Of a DNA stretch of 64,000 bases, positions 20,179-34,836 are shown one piece after another; within the stretch, counting starts at the first letter, position 1; every line of letters begins with the position of its first letter. Made by a program: the position numbers and the translations under genes. The notes below the pieces were generated by a model. That model was not told the origin of the DNA and did no database searches. It was given only the letters and a program-made list of their open reading frames with translations. The DNA is from Deinococcus phoenicis (GTDB lineage: Bacteria; Deinococcota; Deinococci; Deinococcales; Deinococcaceae): the NCBI RefSeq assembly GCF_000599865.1, contig NZ_JHAC01000008.1, positions 65,638-129,637 of the forward strand. Direction: 5' to 3'.

Positions 20179-20636
20179 GCGGACCCCTCCTCCACGTGGT
20201 TCTCTTCGAGCCGGAAAAGGCGGGCAACGTGGGCAACGTCGCGCGCACCTGTGCCGTCCTGGGCGCCGACCTGCACCTGATTCGCCCCTTCGGCTTCCAC
20301 CTGCACGACCGCGAGTTCCGCCGCGCCGTGATGGATTACCTGGAGGGCGTGACGCTGCATGAACACGCGGGCTGGACGGCCTTCCAGTCGGCCCTGCCGC
20401 CCAGTGCGCGGGTGTGGGCCTTTTCCACCCACGCCACCACGCTGCACACGCGGGCAGGCTTCCGGCGGGGCGATTACCTGCTGTTCGGCCCCGAGTCGCG
20501 TGGCCTGCCGGTCTGGCTGCGCGAAGGGCTGCCCACGCTGAAGCTCCCGCAGCCCGGCGGGGGCCGCAGCCTGAATCTGGCGGTGGCGGCGGGCGCGGCA
20601 GCTTTCGAGGCGGGGCGGCAGATCGAGGGATGGTAG
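20175..20636 (+). CDS. trmL: tRNA (cytidine/uridine-2'-O-)-methyltransferase, TrmL-type SPOUT
   Basis: 153 residues. A SPOUT/TrmH-class enzyme with [17 protein letters not shown] near the N-terminus and the trefoil-knot motifs [11 protein letters not shown] and [17 protein letters not shown] near the C-terminus. TrmL methylates the 2'-O of the wobble nucleotide in tRNA-Leu. The GTG start overlaps the ispF stop (GTGA, 20175-20178), so it is translationally coupled. Confidence 0.92.
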
Positions 20637-20755
20637 GGCAGCGGTCTGCTTTCAGCGGTCAGGTGAAGCTCTGCGCCGGTTCAGTGGCCCCGGGAACGGA
20701 GCTTCCGGCAGGGGCCGGATGAAGTCACGGCGCGGCCCGCCGTAGAGTGACGGCC

Positions 20756-22018
<1,263 letters not shown>

Positions 22019-22020
22019 AA

Positions 22021-23222
22021 AGCTTAACTGACATCTTGCAATTTAGGTTGAGGGGGCGAGAAGTGCGTGCTGGAAGACGTCGAGCGCGGCCAGTTCCAGT
22101 TGGAGGGCTTGACGGCGCACTCCGGGGACGACCGAGAATCGCACGGTTCTCGCCAGCTCGCCCCAGTCGGGCCATGTGCCTGCTCTCTCCATGGGCAGAT
22201 CGAGGTTCTGGAGGTGGCAGAGCGGAAAGGCCATTCCAGAGAGGCACCACCAACGCATCACCCCCTGTTTGCTGTGCTGGGCGAAGCGTTGGAGCCCGAA
22301 TCTCCCCTTGACCGTTTTAAAGAAGGCCTCGATTCGCCAACGGCGCTTCCCTATGCGGGCAAGGTACTTGCCGCCTAAGTCGCGGTTGGACATCACAAAG
22401 CGTTGTTCCGGCTCGGTGTTGCGGTAGAGCCACACCCAGGAGAACGCACATGACCTGATCAAGCCCACCGGGCTTGACCAGGCTCCCCCGCACCCTCAGG
22501 TTACGGACCTGCCGTCCATCCTCCAGTTTCCGAGAGCAGCGCACGCCGACCACGATGTCCAGGCTACGGGCGAGGACGCCCCGAATGAACCCGGCACTCT
22601 CGAAGCCCCCGTCTGCATGCAGACGGGGCCGACGGTTCCCTTTCAGCAACGTGGCGGGGACAGTGCGGAGTAACTTCAGGGCAAGCTGGGCAGGCGTGGC
22701 GGTGCCCTTGCCCCGCCAGACCTGAAAAGCTCATGGCAGTCGGAGTTCTCCACAGCACAGGTAGAGCACAACCAGGTGGACCCCCCGGACGCCGTGGTAG
22801 ATGTGGACCCAATCGGCAAGTTCGCTGAATTTGCCGGTCTTTTCCAGGCTGGTCAGGTCCACCAGCAGTTCCAGCCGGGGGCGCTGGTGGGGCTGGTGTC
22901 GCCACAGGTCCTGCAACGTCTCGTGAGCGTGCTGGCGCAACACCCGGCACAGTTGCCCGGTGTTCCAGGCCGCGTGGTTGAGAAAGCGGCTGAGGGCGGC
23001 GGGGGATTTGCCGGTGGCGCGTTCTGGAAACGGTCTGCCGGAACCATCCAGGAACAGATTGAGGATGACCTCGAAAGATTCCCGATGCTGCTTGCGGGAG
23101 AAGCAGGGCAGGATGTCAGAATAGAGCCGTCTGGAACGCTGTTCTTTGGGTTCACACCCCACTATGGGGCCAAAAGCGCGTTCCAGACGCCCTTTTCCTT
23201 ATACACTATTGTCAGGAGTTGA
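22021..23222 (-). mobile_element. Decayed IS4-like insertion sequence (left, reverse orientation)
   Basis: The outer end is GCTTAACTGACATCTTGCA (22022-22040), repeated inverted at 23733-23751. The body holds a broken DDE transposase gene on the reverse strand. The inner end is less sharp; TGTCAGGAGTTGAA near 23208-23221 partly resembles the terminal repeat. The end abuts the M29 peptidase stop codon. No target duplication could be recognised because the far flank belongs to a second, inverted remnant. Confidence 0.75.
22043..23162 (-). pseudogene. Transposase (IS4/IS701-like DDE), broken by an in-frame stop and a frameshift
   Basis: Three collinear pieces. The N-terminal part begins at GTG 23162 and contains LLVDLTSLEKTGKF (first catalytic Asp). 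An in-frame TGA at 22731-22733 replaces what is normally a Trp/Ser position, after which the same frame continues with RLHADGGFESAGF (second Asp). Near 22450-22480 the frame shifts by one, and the C-terminal third carries RRWRIEAFFKTVKGRFGLQR (catalytic Glu, YREK-like) and CHLQNLDLP. An intact copy would be about 370 residues. It is presumably inactive unless complemented in trans. Confidence 0.8.
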
Positions 23223-23227
23223 ATCAA

Positions 23228-23533
23228 ATGTTCAGCACCAGTATAGATGTCGAAATAGGCAAGAGTCAGCTTGAAGAGTTCTTCGGGGAAGAGTTTAATA
23301 GAGTTATTATTGAGATGGCGAGCATTCTAAAAAATCTATACCCTCAGATTCAAGTTAGATTTGGTGATTATACCAGAATAGAGGGTCTTACGGGTATTCA
23401 TATGACCGATGAATATGGTGATGTATCCGAAGAAATAGACAGAATATTAACCAGTATGGCCAATTCTATTTTGGCGACACAGCCTTTTAAGTTTCCCTCT
23501 TCATTCTGTGAGTATTCGTCTGGCAAGATATAG
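23228..23533 (+). CDS. Small AT-rich cargo protein of unknown function between IS remnants
   Basis: 101 residues from ATG 23228 (AGGAG 10 nt upstream); a TTG at 23219 is the alternative. Composition is far more AT-rich than the surroundings, and the protein is acidic with a C-terminal helix rich in Ile/Ser (EEIDRILTSMANSILAT). There is no signal peptide or membrane segment. Size, acidity and setting would fit an immunity or antitoxin-like protein, but I recognise no family. The frame stops exactly where homology to the second IS remnant starts, so the 3' end may have been trimmed. A TACACT hexamer near 23201 could be its -10. Confidence 0.55.
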   Translation: MFSTSIDVEIGKSQLEEFFGEEFNRVIIEMASILKNLYPQIQVRFGDYTRIEGLTGIHMTDEYGDVSEEIDRILTSMANSILATQPFKFPSSFCEYSSGKI

Positions 23534-23751
23534 TAATCAGCTCGCCTTCTTCCTCTGTCATCTTCAAGATCCCGACTTCCCGGTGTGGGGTCAGGAACCT
23601 AGCCTGGCTGGGGCAAGCTGGCGGGAATCGTCCGGTTCTCGTTCGTCCCCGGAGTGCGCCGTCAAGCCCTCCAACTGGAGCTGGACGCACTCGATGACTT
23701 CCAGCACGTACTTCCCGCCCTTGAGGCTTAACTGCAAGATGTCAGTTAAGC
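23534..23751 (+). mobile_element. 3' fragment of the same IS family, opposite orientation
   Basis: On the + strand this segment encodes, in fragments, the transposase C-terminus (LAFFLCHLQDPDFPVW, matching LCHLQNLDLPM of the left copy) and ends in the inverted repeat TGCAAGATGTCAGTTAAGC (23733-23751). It keeps about 200 bp of the element. The two copies are diverged at many sites, so this is not a recent duplication. The end lies about 55 bp from the cyclophilin start. Confidence 0.75.
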
Positions 23752-23805
23752 CTTCGCCCCTGACGGCGGACGGCGGAAAGCCGACCCCCCCGTTACAATG
23801 CCTCC

Positions 23806-24393
<588 letters not shown>

Positions 24394-24408
24394 GCGCCGC
24401 AGGTTCTC

Positions 24409-24445
24409 AGCAGGCGGAGGCGGCGGCTTCCGCCTGCTGCGTTTT
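24409..24445 (+). terminator. Intrinsic terminator after the cyclophilin gene
   Basis: AGCAGGCGGA (24409-24418) pairs perfectly with TCCGCCTGCT (24429-24438), followed by GCGTTTTC. Confidence 0.88.
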
Positions 24446-24504
24446 CTCCCGGTGCGGCCCCCCTCTGTGGGAACGCCGTGAGAGGGCCGCGCTAGACTGG
24501 GTTC

Positions 24505-25095
<591 letters not shown>

Positions 25096-25099
25096 GCCA

Positions 25100-25227
25100 T
25101 AGAGCATTTGTCCGAATTACGCCGTTGGAGGGAAGGCGCCTCCAACAGCTCCATTCTCCCAAACGCTCTCTTGATTTCACTCGCTCCGCTCAGTCAAAAA
25201 GAAGGTCTCTTTTTGACAAATGCTTTA
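25100..25227. repeat. MITE-like interspersed repeat, copy B (128 bp)
   Basis: Same length and orientation as copy A: left end TAGAGCATTTGTC (25100-25112), right end GACAAATGCTTTA (25215-25227, one mismatch to the perfect inverse). The GTCAAAAAGA/TCTTTTTGAC hairpin is intact; the CCGTTGGAGG hairpin carries point changes. It lies between khpB and prmC. Confidence 0.85.
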
Positions 25228-25298
25228 AAGGCTGGACGCTCAAGTCTGGGCTGTGCCAGCTCAAAGCCTGCCGGCTCAAAGCCCAGAGCGCCTAGCTC

Positions 25299-26138
25299 GT
25301 GGCCGCTCCTCTCACCCTCCGCGCGTGGTTGCAAGAGGCCACGCGCCTCCTGCGTCACGCGGGCGTGCCCTCGCCGGAAGCGGACGCACGGGCGCTGGCG
25401 CAGCACGGCCTGAACCTGAGCGGCGCGGCGCTGCTGCTGCGCGCGGGGGAACCGGTGAGCGGGGCGGACGCGGCGCGGCTGGACACGCTGCTCGCGCGGC
25501 GGGCGGCGCGGGTGCCGCTGCAACACCTGCTGGGCGAGGTGGAGTGGGGCGGCCTGCGCCTGCGGACCGACAGGCGGGCGCTGGTGCCCCGGCCCGAGAC
25601 GGAGTGGCTGCTGCATCTGGCGCTGGAGGCCCTGTCAGGCCGCCCCGCCCCCCGCGTGCTGGATGTGGGGACCGGCACGGGCGCACTCGCACTGGGGCTG
25701 AAGGCGGGCCGCCCGGACGCGGCGGTCACCGCCACCGACCTCAGCCCCGAGGCCCTGACCCTGGCGCGGGAAAATGCCCACCTGAACGGGCTGGAGGTCC
25801 CCTTTGCGGAAGGGAGCCTGCTGGCGGGCCTGCCCGGTCCCTTCGACCTGATCGTGAGCAACCCGCCTTACCTGCCCGACACCGACCGCCTGGACGCCGA
25901 CCCGGAAGTGCGCTTCGACCCCGATCTGGCGCTGTACGCGGGGCCGGACGGGCTGGGGGTGGCGCGGCCCCTCGCAGCGGAAGCGGGCGCGGCCCTCGCT
26001 CCCGGCGGCACGCTGCTGCTGGAACTCGACCCGCGCAACGCCGCCGCTTTCGCCGGGGAGCTGCGTGCAGCGGGCTGGCGGGCGGATGTGCGGCCCGACC
26101 TCACCGGGCGGGCGCGGTTTGTGCGGGCCGTGCGGTAG
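25299..26138 (+). CDS. prmC: Release factor glutamine methyltransferase
   Basis: 279 residues. It methylates the GGQ glutamine of peptide-chain release factors. An N-terminal helical domain (1-85) binds the release factor; the SAM fold shows [15 protein letters not shown] near 117-131 and the catalytic [14 protein letters not shown] near 187-200. The GTG at 25299 is used; a TAGCTC hexamer is very close upstream, so the exact start is moderately certain. It is convergent with ribH, 2 bp apart. Confidence 0.95.
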   Translation: MAAPLTLRAWLQEATRLLRHAGVPSPEADARALAQHGLNLSGAALLLRAGEPVSGADAARLDTLLARRAARVPLQHLLGEVEWGGLRLRTDRRALVPRPETEWLLHLALEALSGRPAPRVLDVGTGTGALALGLKAGRPDAAVTATDLSPEALTLARENAHLNGLEVPFAEGSLLAGLPGPFDLIVSNPPYLPDTDRLDADPEVRFDPDLALYAGPDGLGVARPLAAEAGAALAPGGTLLLELDPRNAAAFAGELRAAGWRADVRPDLTGRARFVRAVR

Positions 26139-26140
26139 GG

Positions 26141-26617
26141 TCAGGCCCCGGTGCCCGGAAGCTGCCGCAGCAGATTGACGGTCTCGATCATCGCCAGCAC
26201 CGCCTCCGCGCCCTTGTTGCCCGCCTTCGTTCCGGCGCGCTCGACCGCCTGCTCGATGGTATCGGTGGTCAGGATGCCGAAGGCCATCGGCACGCCCGTG
26301 TGCAGCATCGAATTCAGGACGCCGTTCGTCGCCGCGCCCGCCACGAAGTCGTAATGGTCGGTTGCGCCCCGGATGACGGCCCCCAGACACACCACCGCGT
26401 CGTAACGCCCGCTTTCCGCGAGGCGGCGGGCCGTGAGGGGCACCTCGAAGCTGCCGGGCACCACGTACAGGTCGAGGTCGGCGCTGTCGCCACCATGCTG
26501 CACGAAGGCGGTGTGTGCGCCTTCTATCAGCCGGTCCACGATGAAGTGGTTCCAGCGCGTGCCGACGACGGCGAACTTCAGGCCTGAGGCGAGCAGGTTG
26601 GCTTCGATCCGGTTCAT
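26141..26617 (-). CDS. ribH: 6,7-dimethyl-8-ribityllumazine synthase
   Basis: 158 residues. Penultimate riboflavin step. Motifs: FAVVGTRWNHFIVDRL near the N-terminus, VVPGSFEVPLTARRLA near 53-68, CLGAVIRGATDHYDFV near 78-93, and AFGILTTDTIEQAVERAG near 110-127. The family usually starts right before this first strand, and CACAAT on the reverse strand lies 7 nt upstream of ATG 26617, so the leaderless start is preferred over ATG 26626, which overlaps that box. No other rib genes are nearby. Confidence 0.96.
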   Translation of the reverse strand: MNRIEANLLASGLKFAVVGTRWNHFIVDRLIEGAHTAFVQHGGDSADLDLYVVPGSFEVPLTARRLAESGRYDAVVCLGAVIRGATDHYDFVAGAATNGVLNSMLHTGVPMAFGILTTDTIEQAVERAGTKAGNKGAEAVLAMIETVNLLRQLPGTGA

Positions 26618-27607
<990 letters not shown>

Positions 27608-27695
27608 ACGTCTAACCGTCCAACGGTCTGAAGGTCGAACAGTCAACATTTCGCGGTCAGACGGCTCGACCTTTTGACCGCTCCAAAGGAGCGAT
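27608..27695 (+). other. purC-purS spacer with degenerate short-period repeats
   Basis: The spacer contains a run of imperfect 7-9 bp units of the form GTCYAAC/GTCGAAC between 27608 and 27690, then an AAAGGAG Shine-Dalgarno for purS. There is no gene and no clear terminator. Confidence 0.35.
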
Positions 27696-27947
27696 ATGCC
27701 CACCTTTAACGCCAAAGTCTTCGTCACCCTCAAACCGTCCATCCTCGACCCGCAGGGCCGCACCGTCGAGCGGGCACTGTCGCACCTCGACCACGCGAAC
27801 GTGGCGGGTGTGCGCGTCGGCAAGTACATCGAACTCACGCTGAACGGCGAGCGGGCGGAAGTCGAAGCTCAACTGGCCGACATCGTGGAGAACGTGCTGA
27901 GCAATCCCGTGATGGAGGACGCGCGCTGGGAGCTTCATCCAGCATGA
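27696..27947 (+). CDS. purS: FGAM synthase subunit PurS
   Basis: 83 residues. The small structural subunit that bridges PurQ and PurL in the three-part formylglycinamidine ribonucleotide synthase. Family features: FVTLKPSILDPQGRTVERAL at 9-28, VRVGKYIELTL near 48-58, and an ENVLSNPVMEDARWE-type end. It has a strong Shine-Dalgarno (AAAGGAG). Its stop overlaps the next gene as ATGA. Confidence 0.96.
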   Translation: MPTFNAKVFVTLKPSILDPQGRTVERALSHLDHANVAGVRVGKYIELTLNGERAEVEAQLADIVENVLSNPVMEDARWELHPA

Positions 27948-28372
27948 GCGAACTTGATGACATCCAATTCACAGAAGGTGAAATAGGATTCATCCTGCAC
28001 CGCCTCCGCCTACTTAAGGCTGCCGCATCCCAAGACTTACATTCTGCCTCCCTAGATGACACCGCCATGGGGAGACTTCATGGGCTTTGCAACTCGATAG
28101 ATATTGTTGGCAATGTTCTAGAGCACGGGAAAGAATACAGACTAATTAAGGATAAGGGTAGATATTTTGAGGAACCAGAAAGACAAACACTTTTGATGTC
28201 AGAAGGAAGTGAGGGGGTAAATGGTGCATATCTCTGCAATGAAGCCGAAGCCGGAGAAGTCGCCGCAGCCCTTTTGGAAAACGGAAACTTGGTAACAAGA
28301 TTCTGGGTTATTTCTGACGACAGGAAATTTACCATTTACCGTCGGAGCAAAGAAGTAGGAGAATCCCGATGA
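27944..28372 (+). CDS. Unknown lower-GC protein inserted between purS and purQ
   Basis: 142 residues, no family recognised. Its base composition is clearly more AT-rich than the flanking pur genes. It is joined on both sides by ATGA overlaps (27944-27947 with purS, 28369-28372 with purQ), so it is translated as part of the purine message. The protein is acidic and soluble, with a mixed alpha/beta C-terminal half ([18 protein letters not shown]). The expected purS-purQ adjacency makes this a stowaway gene; a purine role is possible but unsupported. Confidence 0.7.
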   Translation: MSELDDIQFTEGEIGFILHRLRLLKAAASQDLHSASLDDTAMGRLHGLCNSIDIVGNVLEHGKEYRLIKDKGRYFEEPERQTLLMSEGSEGVNGAYLCNEAEAGEVAAALLENGNLVTRFWVISDDRKFTIYRRSKEVGESR

Positions 28373-29037
28373 AAACCGCTGTCATTCAGTTTCCCGGCTC
28401 CAACTGCGATGCCGACGCGCTGCACGCCGCACGGCTGACGCTGGACCCGGACGCCCAGTTCGTGTGGCACACCGAGGCCGGCTTGCCCGAAGGCACCGAG
28501 CTGGTGTTCCTACCGGGCGGCTTTTCCTACGGCGACCACTTGCGCTCGGGCGCGATTGCCGCCCGCAGCCCGATTATGGAAGCGGTCAAGGACCACGCGG
28601 AACGCGGCGGGTTTGTCCTGGGCGTCTGCAACGGCTTTCAGGTGCTGACCGAATCCGGCCTGCTGCCGGGTGCCCTCTCGCGTAACCGCGACCTGCACTT
28701 TCACTGCGCGCCCGTTCACCTGCGAGTGGAGAACCACCACACCGCCTTTACCGGCGCGTATGAGGCGAACCAGGTCCTCGAAATCCCCATCGCGCACGGC
28801 GAAGGCAACTACTACGCCGACCCCGAAACGATTGCCCGCCTGGAGGCCGAGGGCCGTGTGGTGTTCCGCTACGTGGACAACCCCAATGGCAGTCTCAACG
28901 ACATCGCCGGGATCGTGAGCGAGGGCGGCAACGTGCTGGGCATGATGCCGCACCCCGAGCGGGCGGTGGAACTGCTGCTGGGGAGTGAGGACGGGCTGGG
29001 GATTTTTGCGTCGTTGAAAGCGGGCGTGGTGAAGTGA
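28369..29037 (+). CDS. purQ: FGAM synthase glutaminase subunit PurQ
   Basis: 222 residues. A class I glutamine amidotransferase supplying ammonia to PurL. It begins [15 protein letters not shown] and has [15 protein letters not shown], the nucleophile [11 protein letters not shown] (Cys near residue 86) and the C-terminal catalytic HPERA. ATGA overlap with the unknown gene upstream and GTGA overlap with the DinB-like gene downstream. Confidence 0.97.
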   Translation: MKTAVIQFPGSNCDADALHAARLTLDPDAQFVWHTEAGLPEGTELVFLPGGFSYGDHLRSGAIAARSPIMEAVKDHAERGGFVLGVCNGFQVLTESGLLPGALSRNRDLHFHCAPVHLRVENHHTAFTGAYEANQVLEIPIAHGEGNYYADPETIARLEAEGRVVFRYVDNPNGSLNDIAGIVSEGGNVLGMMPHPERAVELLLGSEDGLGIFASLKAGVVK

Positions 29038-29503
29038 ACGAGTTGCAGGATTTTCTGACCGAGCAGTACGCCGCCGAACTGGGGGCCTTCCGTGCGGCCC
29101 TGAATGCCGTTCCCGGGGAACGTTTCGCCCTGGCAACCGTGGGGCACAGCCCCGCGTGGCACGCCCTGCATATCGCGGAGTGGCTGCGGCTGGCCGTGCT
29201 GGGCGACCGTTCGGCCACCTACGCCCACCTGGGTTGGGAGGACCAGCCCTGGGTGAAGGACCTGAGCGGCACCCCCGCCTTGACTGAGGCCGCCGACAAG
29301 GACGCGGTGCTGGCGTATCTGGACGAGGTTTCCGGGCAGGTGCTGACGTTCCTCCAGAACATGAGCGCCGAAGAGTTGCAGGGCACGAGTTTTTCTCCCA
29401 GCGCCCCGAACGGCGAGCGCCCACGCCTTCAGGGCATCGGGCTGCACCTGCGGCACGTCGCGTACCACCGGGGCCAGGTCCGTCTCGGGATGAAGGAGCA
29501 GGC

Positions 29504-29507
<4 letters not shown>
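29034..29507 (+). CDS. DinB-like protein embedded in the purine operon
   Basis: 157 residues. DinB/YfiT four-helix bundle with the metal-binding His pattern: [13 protein letters not shown] near residue 38-50 and [11 protein letters not shown] near 139-149. The GTG start overlaps the purQ stop (GTGA) and its stop overlaps the purL start (ATGA). It resembles bacillithiol-transferase-type DinB proteins. Nothing links the family to purine synthesis, so co-transcription may reflect stress coupling or chance. Confidence 0.85.
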
Positions 29508-33159
<3,652 letters not shown>

Positions 33160-33206
33160 AGCTACGAACGTAACAACATACGAAAGCATACACTGAGCCC
33201 CAGCCG

Positions 33207-33476
33207 ATGAAATTCGACTGGGACTTTGCCAACTTGGAGCATATTGCCCTTCATAAGGTGGAACCGGAGGAAGCAGAAGAAGCTGTGACCGATCCAGCGG
33301 CTATCCCCGGCGAACACGTCCACCGAGGGCCGAGAGGAGAGCGCCGCTTCGGTTTGATTGGAGCTACTGAAGCCGGACGGGTGCTGTTCGTGGTGCTGGA
33401 GAAACGGGGCGAGAAGTTCCGCGTCGTCACCGCTTATACAGCCGGAGCCGAAGAACGCACCGCTTATTACACATAG
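33207..33476 (+). CDS. brnT: BrnT-like toxin
   Basis: 89 residues. It matches the BrnT RNase family layout: an N-terminal FDWDFANLEHIALHKV, then EEAEEAVTDP near 26, RRFGLIGATEAGRVLFVV near 46-63 and a terminal RVVTAYTAGAEERTAYY. BrnT toxins cleave RNA under stress and are neutralised by BrnA. A TACACT hexamer (33189-33194) lies 12 nt upstream. The stop is followed immediately by an AGGAGG serving the antitoxin. Confidence 0.8.
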   Translation: MKFDWDFANLEHIALHKVEPEEAEEAVTDPAAIPGEHVHRGPRGERRFGLIGATEAGRVLFVVLEKRGEKFRVVTAYTAGAEERTAYYT

Positions 33477-33487
33477 GAGGAATGACC

Positions 33488-33853
33488 ATGACCGACACCG
33501 CCGAGAACATCAAGCGCATTCCGCTGGACGTTGGCGACCCCGTTCCAGAGAACATGACCACTGAGGAAGCCGCCGCCTTCTGGGACACGCACGCCCCGAC
33601 CCGTGAGCGGATTGCCGCAGCTCAGAAGGATGAAGAAGCCTGGGCCCTCCTCAACGAGATTGCCCCCCGCCAGCGCCCCAAGCAACCGCGCCAGCCCAAA
33701 GCCACCTTTGTGACCACCCTGCGCCTCGACGAGGACATGGAAAAGCGGCTCAAGCACGTCGCCGCCTTGAAAAAGGTGCCGTACCAGACGCTGCTCAAGC
33801 AGTTCGTGGGCGAACGGCTGTATGAGGAGGAGAAGCGGTTGGGGGTGGTGTGA
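33488..33853 (+). CDS. brnA: BrnA-like antitoxin
   Basis: 121 residues. The C-terminal third is a ribbon-helix-helix-like BrnA domain (FVTTLRLDEDMEKRLKHVAA, then KKVPYQTLLKQFVGERLYEE), and the N-terminal half is acidic with MTTEEAAAFWDTH, fitting toxin binding. ATG 33488 is used because AGGAGG (33475-33480) is 7 nt away; ATG 33482 would be only 1 nt away. Toxin-first order is normal for brnTA. The pair probably autoregulates its promoter. Confidence 0.8.
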   Translation: MTDTAENIKRIPLDVGDPVPENMTTEEAAAFWDTHAPTRERIAAAQKDEEAWALLNEIAPRQRPKQPRQPKATFVTTLRLDEDMEKRLKHVAALKKVPYQTLLKQFVGERLYEEEKRLGVV

Positions 33854-33870
33854 GGACTATTTAGACGCCC

Positions 33871-33900
33871 TTGCTTTCGTGAAGAAGTTGCGAGTAAAGT
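33871..33900 (+). promoter_or_regulatory. Promoter of the tRNA-like RNA unit
   Basis: TTGCTT (33871-33876), an 18-bp spacer and TAAAGT (33895-33900) form a plausible sigma-70-type promoter, placing transcription start near 33906-33908. Confidence 0.45.
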
Positions 33901-33903
33901 CTA

Positions 33904-34024
33904 GGAGAGGTTGGTGTAGTGGTAGCATAGTCCACCTTGGCCTAGACTTGTTTAGGAGTGGAAGGTCGGACCTTCAACTAGGCACCATTAGTGGATGGCG
34001 TGGGTTCAAATCCCTCACCTTAGT
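33904..34024 (+). ncRNA. Structured small RNA with tRNA-like D-arm and T-arm
   Basis: About 120 nt between a promoter and an intrinsic terminator. The 5' part GGTGTAGTGGTAGCAT resembles a tRNA D-arm, and the 3' part GTGGGTTCAAATCCCTC a T-arm with a canonical TTCAAAT loop and one stem mismatch. ACCTTAG at the 3' end can pair with AGGT plus CTA at the 5' end if GGAG bulges out. The middle is too long for a tRNA and folds on itself: TCCAC/GTGGA, CCTAG/CTAGG and GAAGGT/ACCTTC. No CCA is encoded. It could be a degenerate tRNA, an interrupted tRNA or a tRNA mimic; no family is recognised. Confidence 0.45.
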
Positions 34025-34058
34025 ATAGTGATGCATTCCAAACTGCATCACTATTTTT
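34025..34058. terminator. Intrinsic terminator of the RNA unit, shared with the convergent gene
   Basis: A perfect 11-bp stem ATAGTGATGCA (34025-34035) / TGCATCACTAT (34044-34054) is followed by TTTTT. It overlaps the stop codon of the convergent proteasome-like gene and can serve both strands. Confidence 0.85.
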
Positions 34059-34836
34059 GTATCAATTTGTTCTCATCCATGCTCCAATACGATACCTGCA
34101 TTTCTTCATAATCTAGTAACTTTCTACCAAAAGCATATCTGTTGCCTTCCAATATTATTGGCAACGGAGCGTTGTTCATATGCTGATACACTCTATAGGC
34201 TTGTATAGACCCTCCTATCCCTAGATGCTCCTCATTACTCGATTTTATTGCATCGGATATGATATACAAGGGCTCCATATCAAATAATTTCACATCCTTA
34301 TTTTTTATTTGATTTCTCATTATAGTAGTGAAGTGCCTTTTGTCGTCACCAGCTATGATGAAACTTGTGTCAACGTCTCCTGGCATTGCCAGTTTTGCAC
34401 GTTCTTTTACAAATTTCTTTGAGCATTCATCGAACACTATCTTGTACATCTCAAACTTCTTGTGCATCCAGCAAAATCCAGCGATTATAAACTCAACCCT
34501 CACTTTGTTAAGTTCATGGAGCGAGGGCATTGTCTCCAATTGTCTATCGGAAACAACACCAGCAAAGAATCGCATAAGGTGACCCACCAGAGAATCTATT
34601 GTAAGGGCGCGAGATTTGGATTTATAAAAATTATCAACCGATGTTTGTGCCTGAAGCATTAATGGATATCCATATACTGTGTCTCCCGCATAACACATTA
34701 CGGCATCTCCCCTCGAAAGGGGTACTATCTTCGCGCATGAGTCGAATGTTACGCTCCCCCTCGTGCGGCTATCAGACGCAATTACAAGCTCCTGATAATC
34801 CGGAAGAGATCTCAACCAACAGACTGCAAGTGTCAT
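34051..34836 (-). CDS. Proteasome-like (HslV/20S-beta fold) Ntn-hydrolase candidate, AT-rich
   Basis: 261 residues. Start MTLAV puts a threonine at position 2, ready to be the N-terminal nucleophile. ELVIASDSRTRGS (Asp22) and CAKIVPL (Lys36) follow at proteasome-like spacing, then MCYAGD near 48, FIIAGF near 114, and EEHLGIGGSIQAY in the last quarter, matching the beta-subunit pattern of Thr1, Asp17, Lys33, AGG and GSG. The family assignment is inference from this pattern. The gene stands alone, is strongly AT-rich and likely transferred. Reverse-strand GGGAG gives a Shine-Dalgarno, embedded in an RDRM-like palindrome. No ATPase partner (HslU, Mpa/ARC) is nearby. Confidence 0.6.
   Translation of the reverse strand: MTLAVCWLRSLPDYQELVIASDSRTRGSVTFDSCAKIVPLSRGDAVMCYAGDTVYGYPLMLQAQTSVDNFYKSKSRALTIDSLVGHLMRFFAGVVSDRQLETMPSLHELNKVRVEFIIAGFCWMHKKFEMYKIVFDECSKKFVKERAKLAMPGDVDTSFIIAGDDKRHFTTIMRNQIKNKDVKLFDMEPLYIISDAIKSSNEEHLGIGGSIQAYRVYQHMNNAPLPIILEGNRYAFGRKLLDYEEMQVSYWSMDENKLIQK

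Noticed and set aside
22731..22733. Selenocysteine or recoded TGA in the transposase
   Set aside because: The element also carries a frameshift and is flanked by another decayed copy, so simple decay is the better explanation.
33904..34024. A normal functional tRNA gene in the AT-rich island
   Set aside because: The central region is far too long, the T-stem has a mismatch, the acceptor needs a 4-nt bulge and no CCA is encoded; it is kept only as a tRNA-like RNA.
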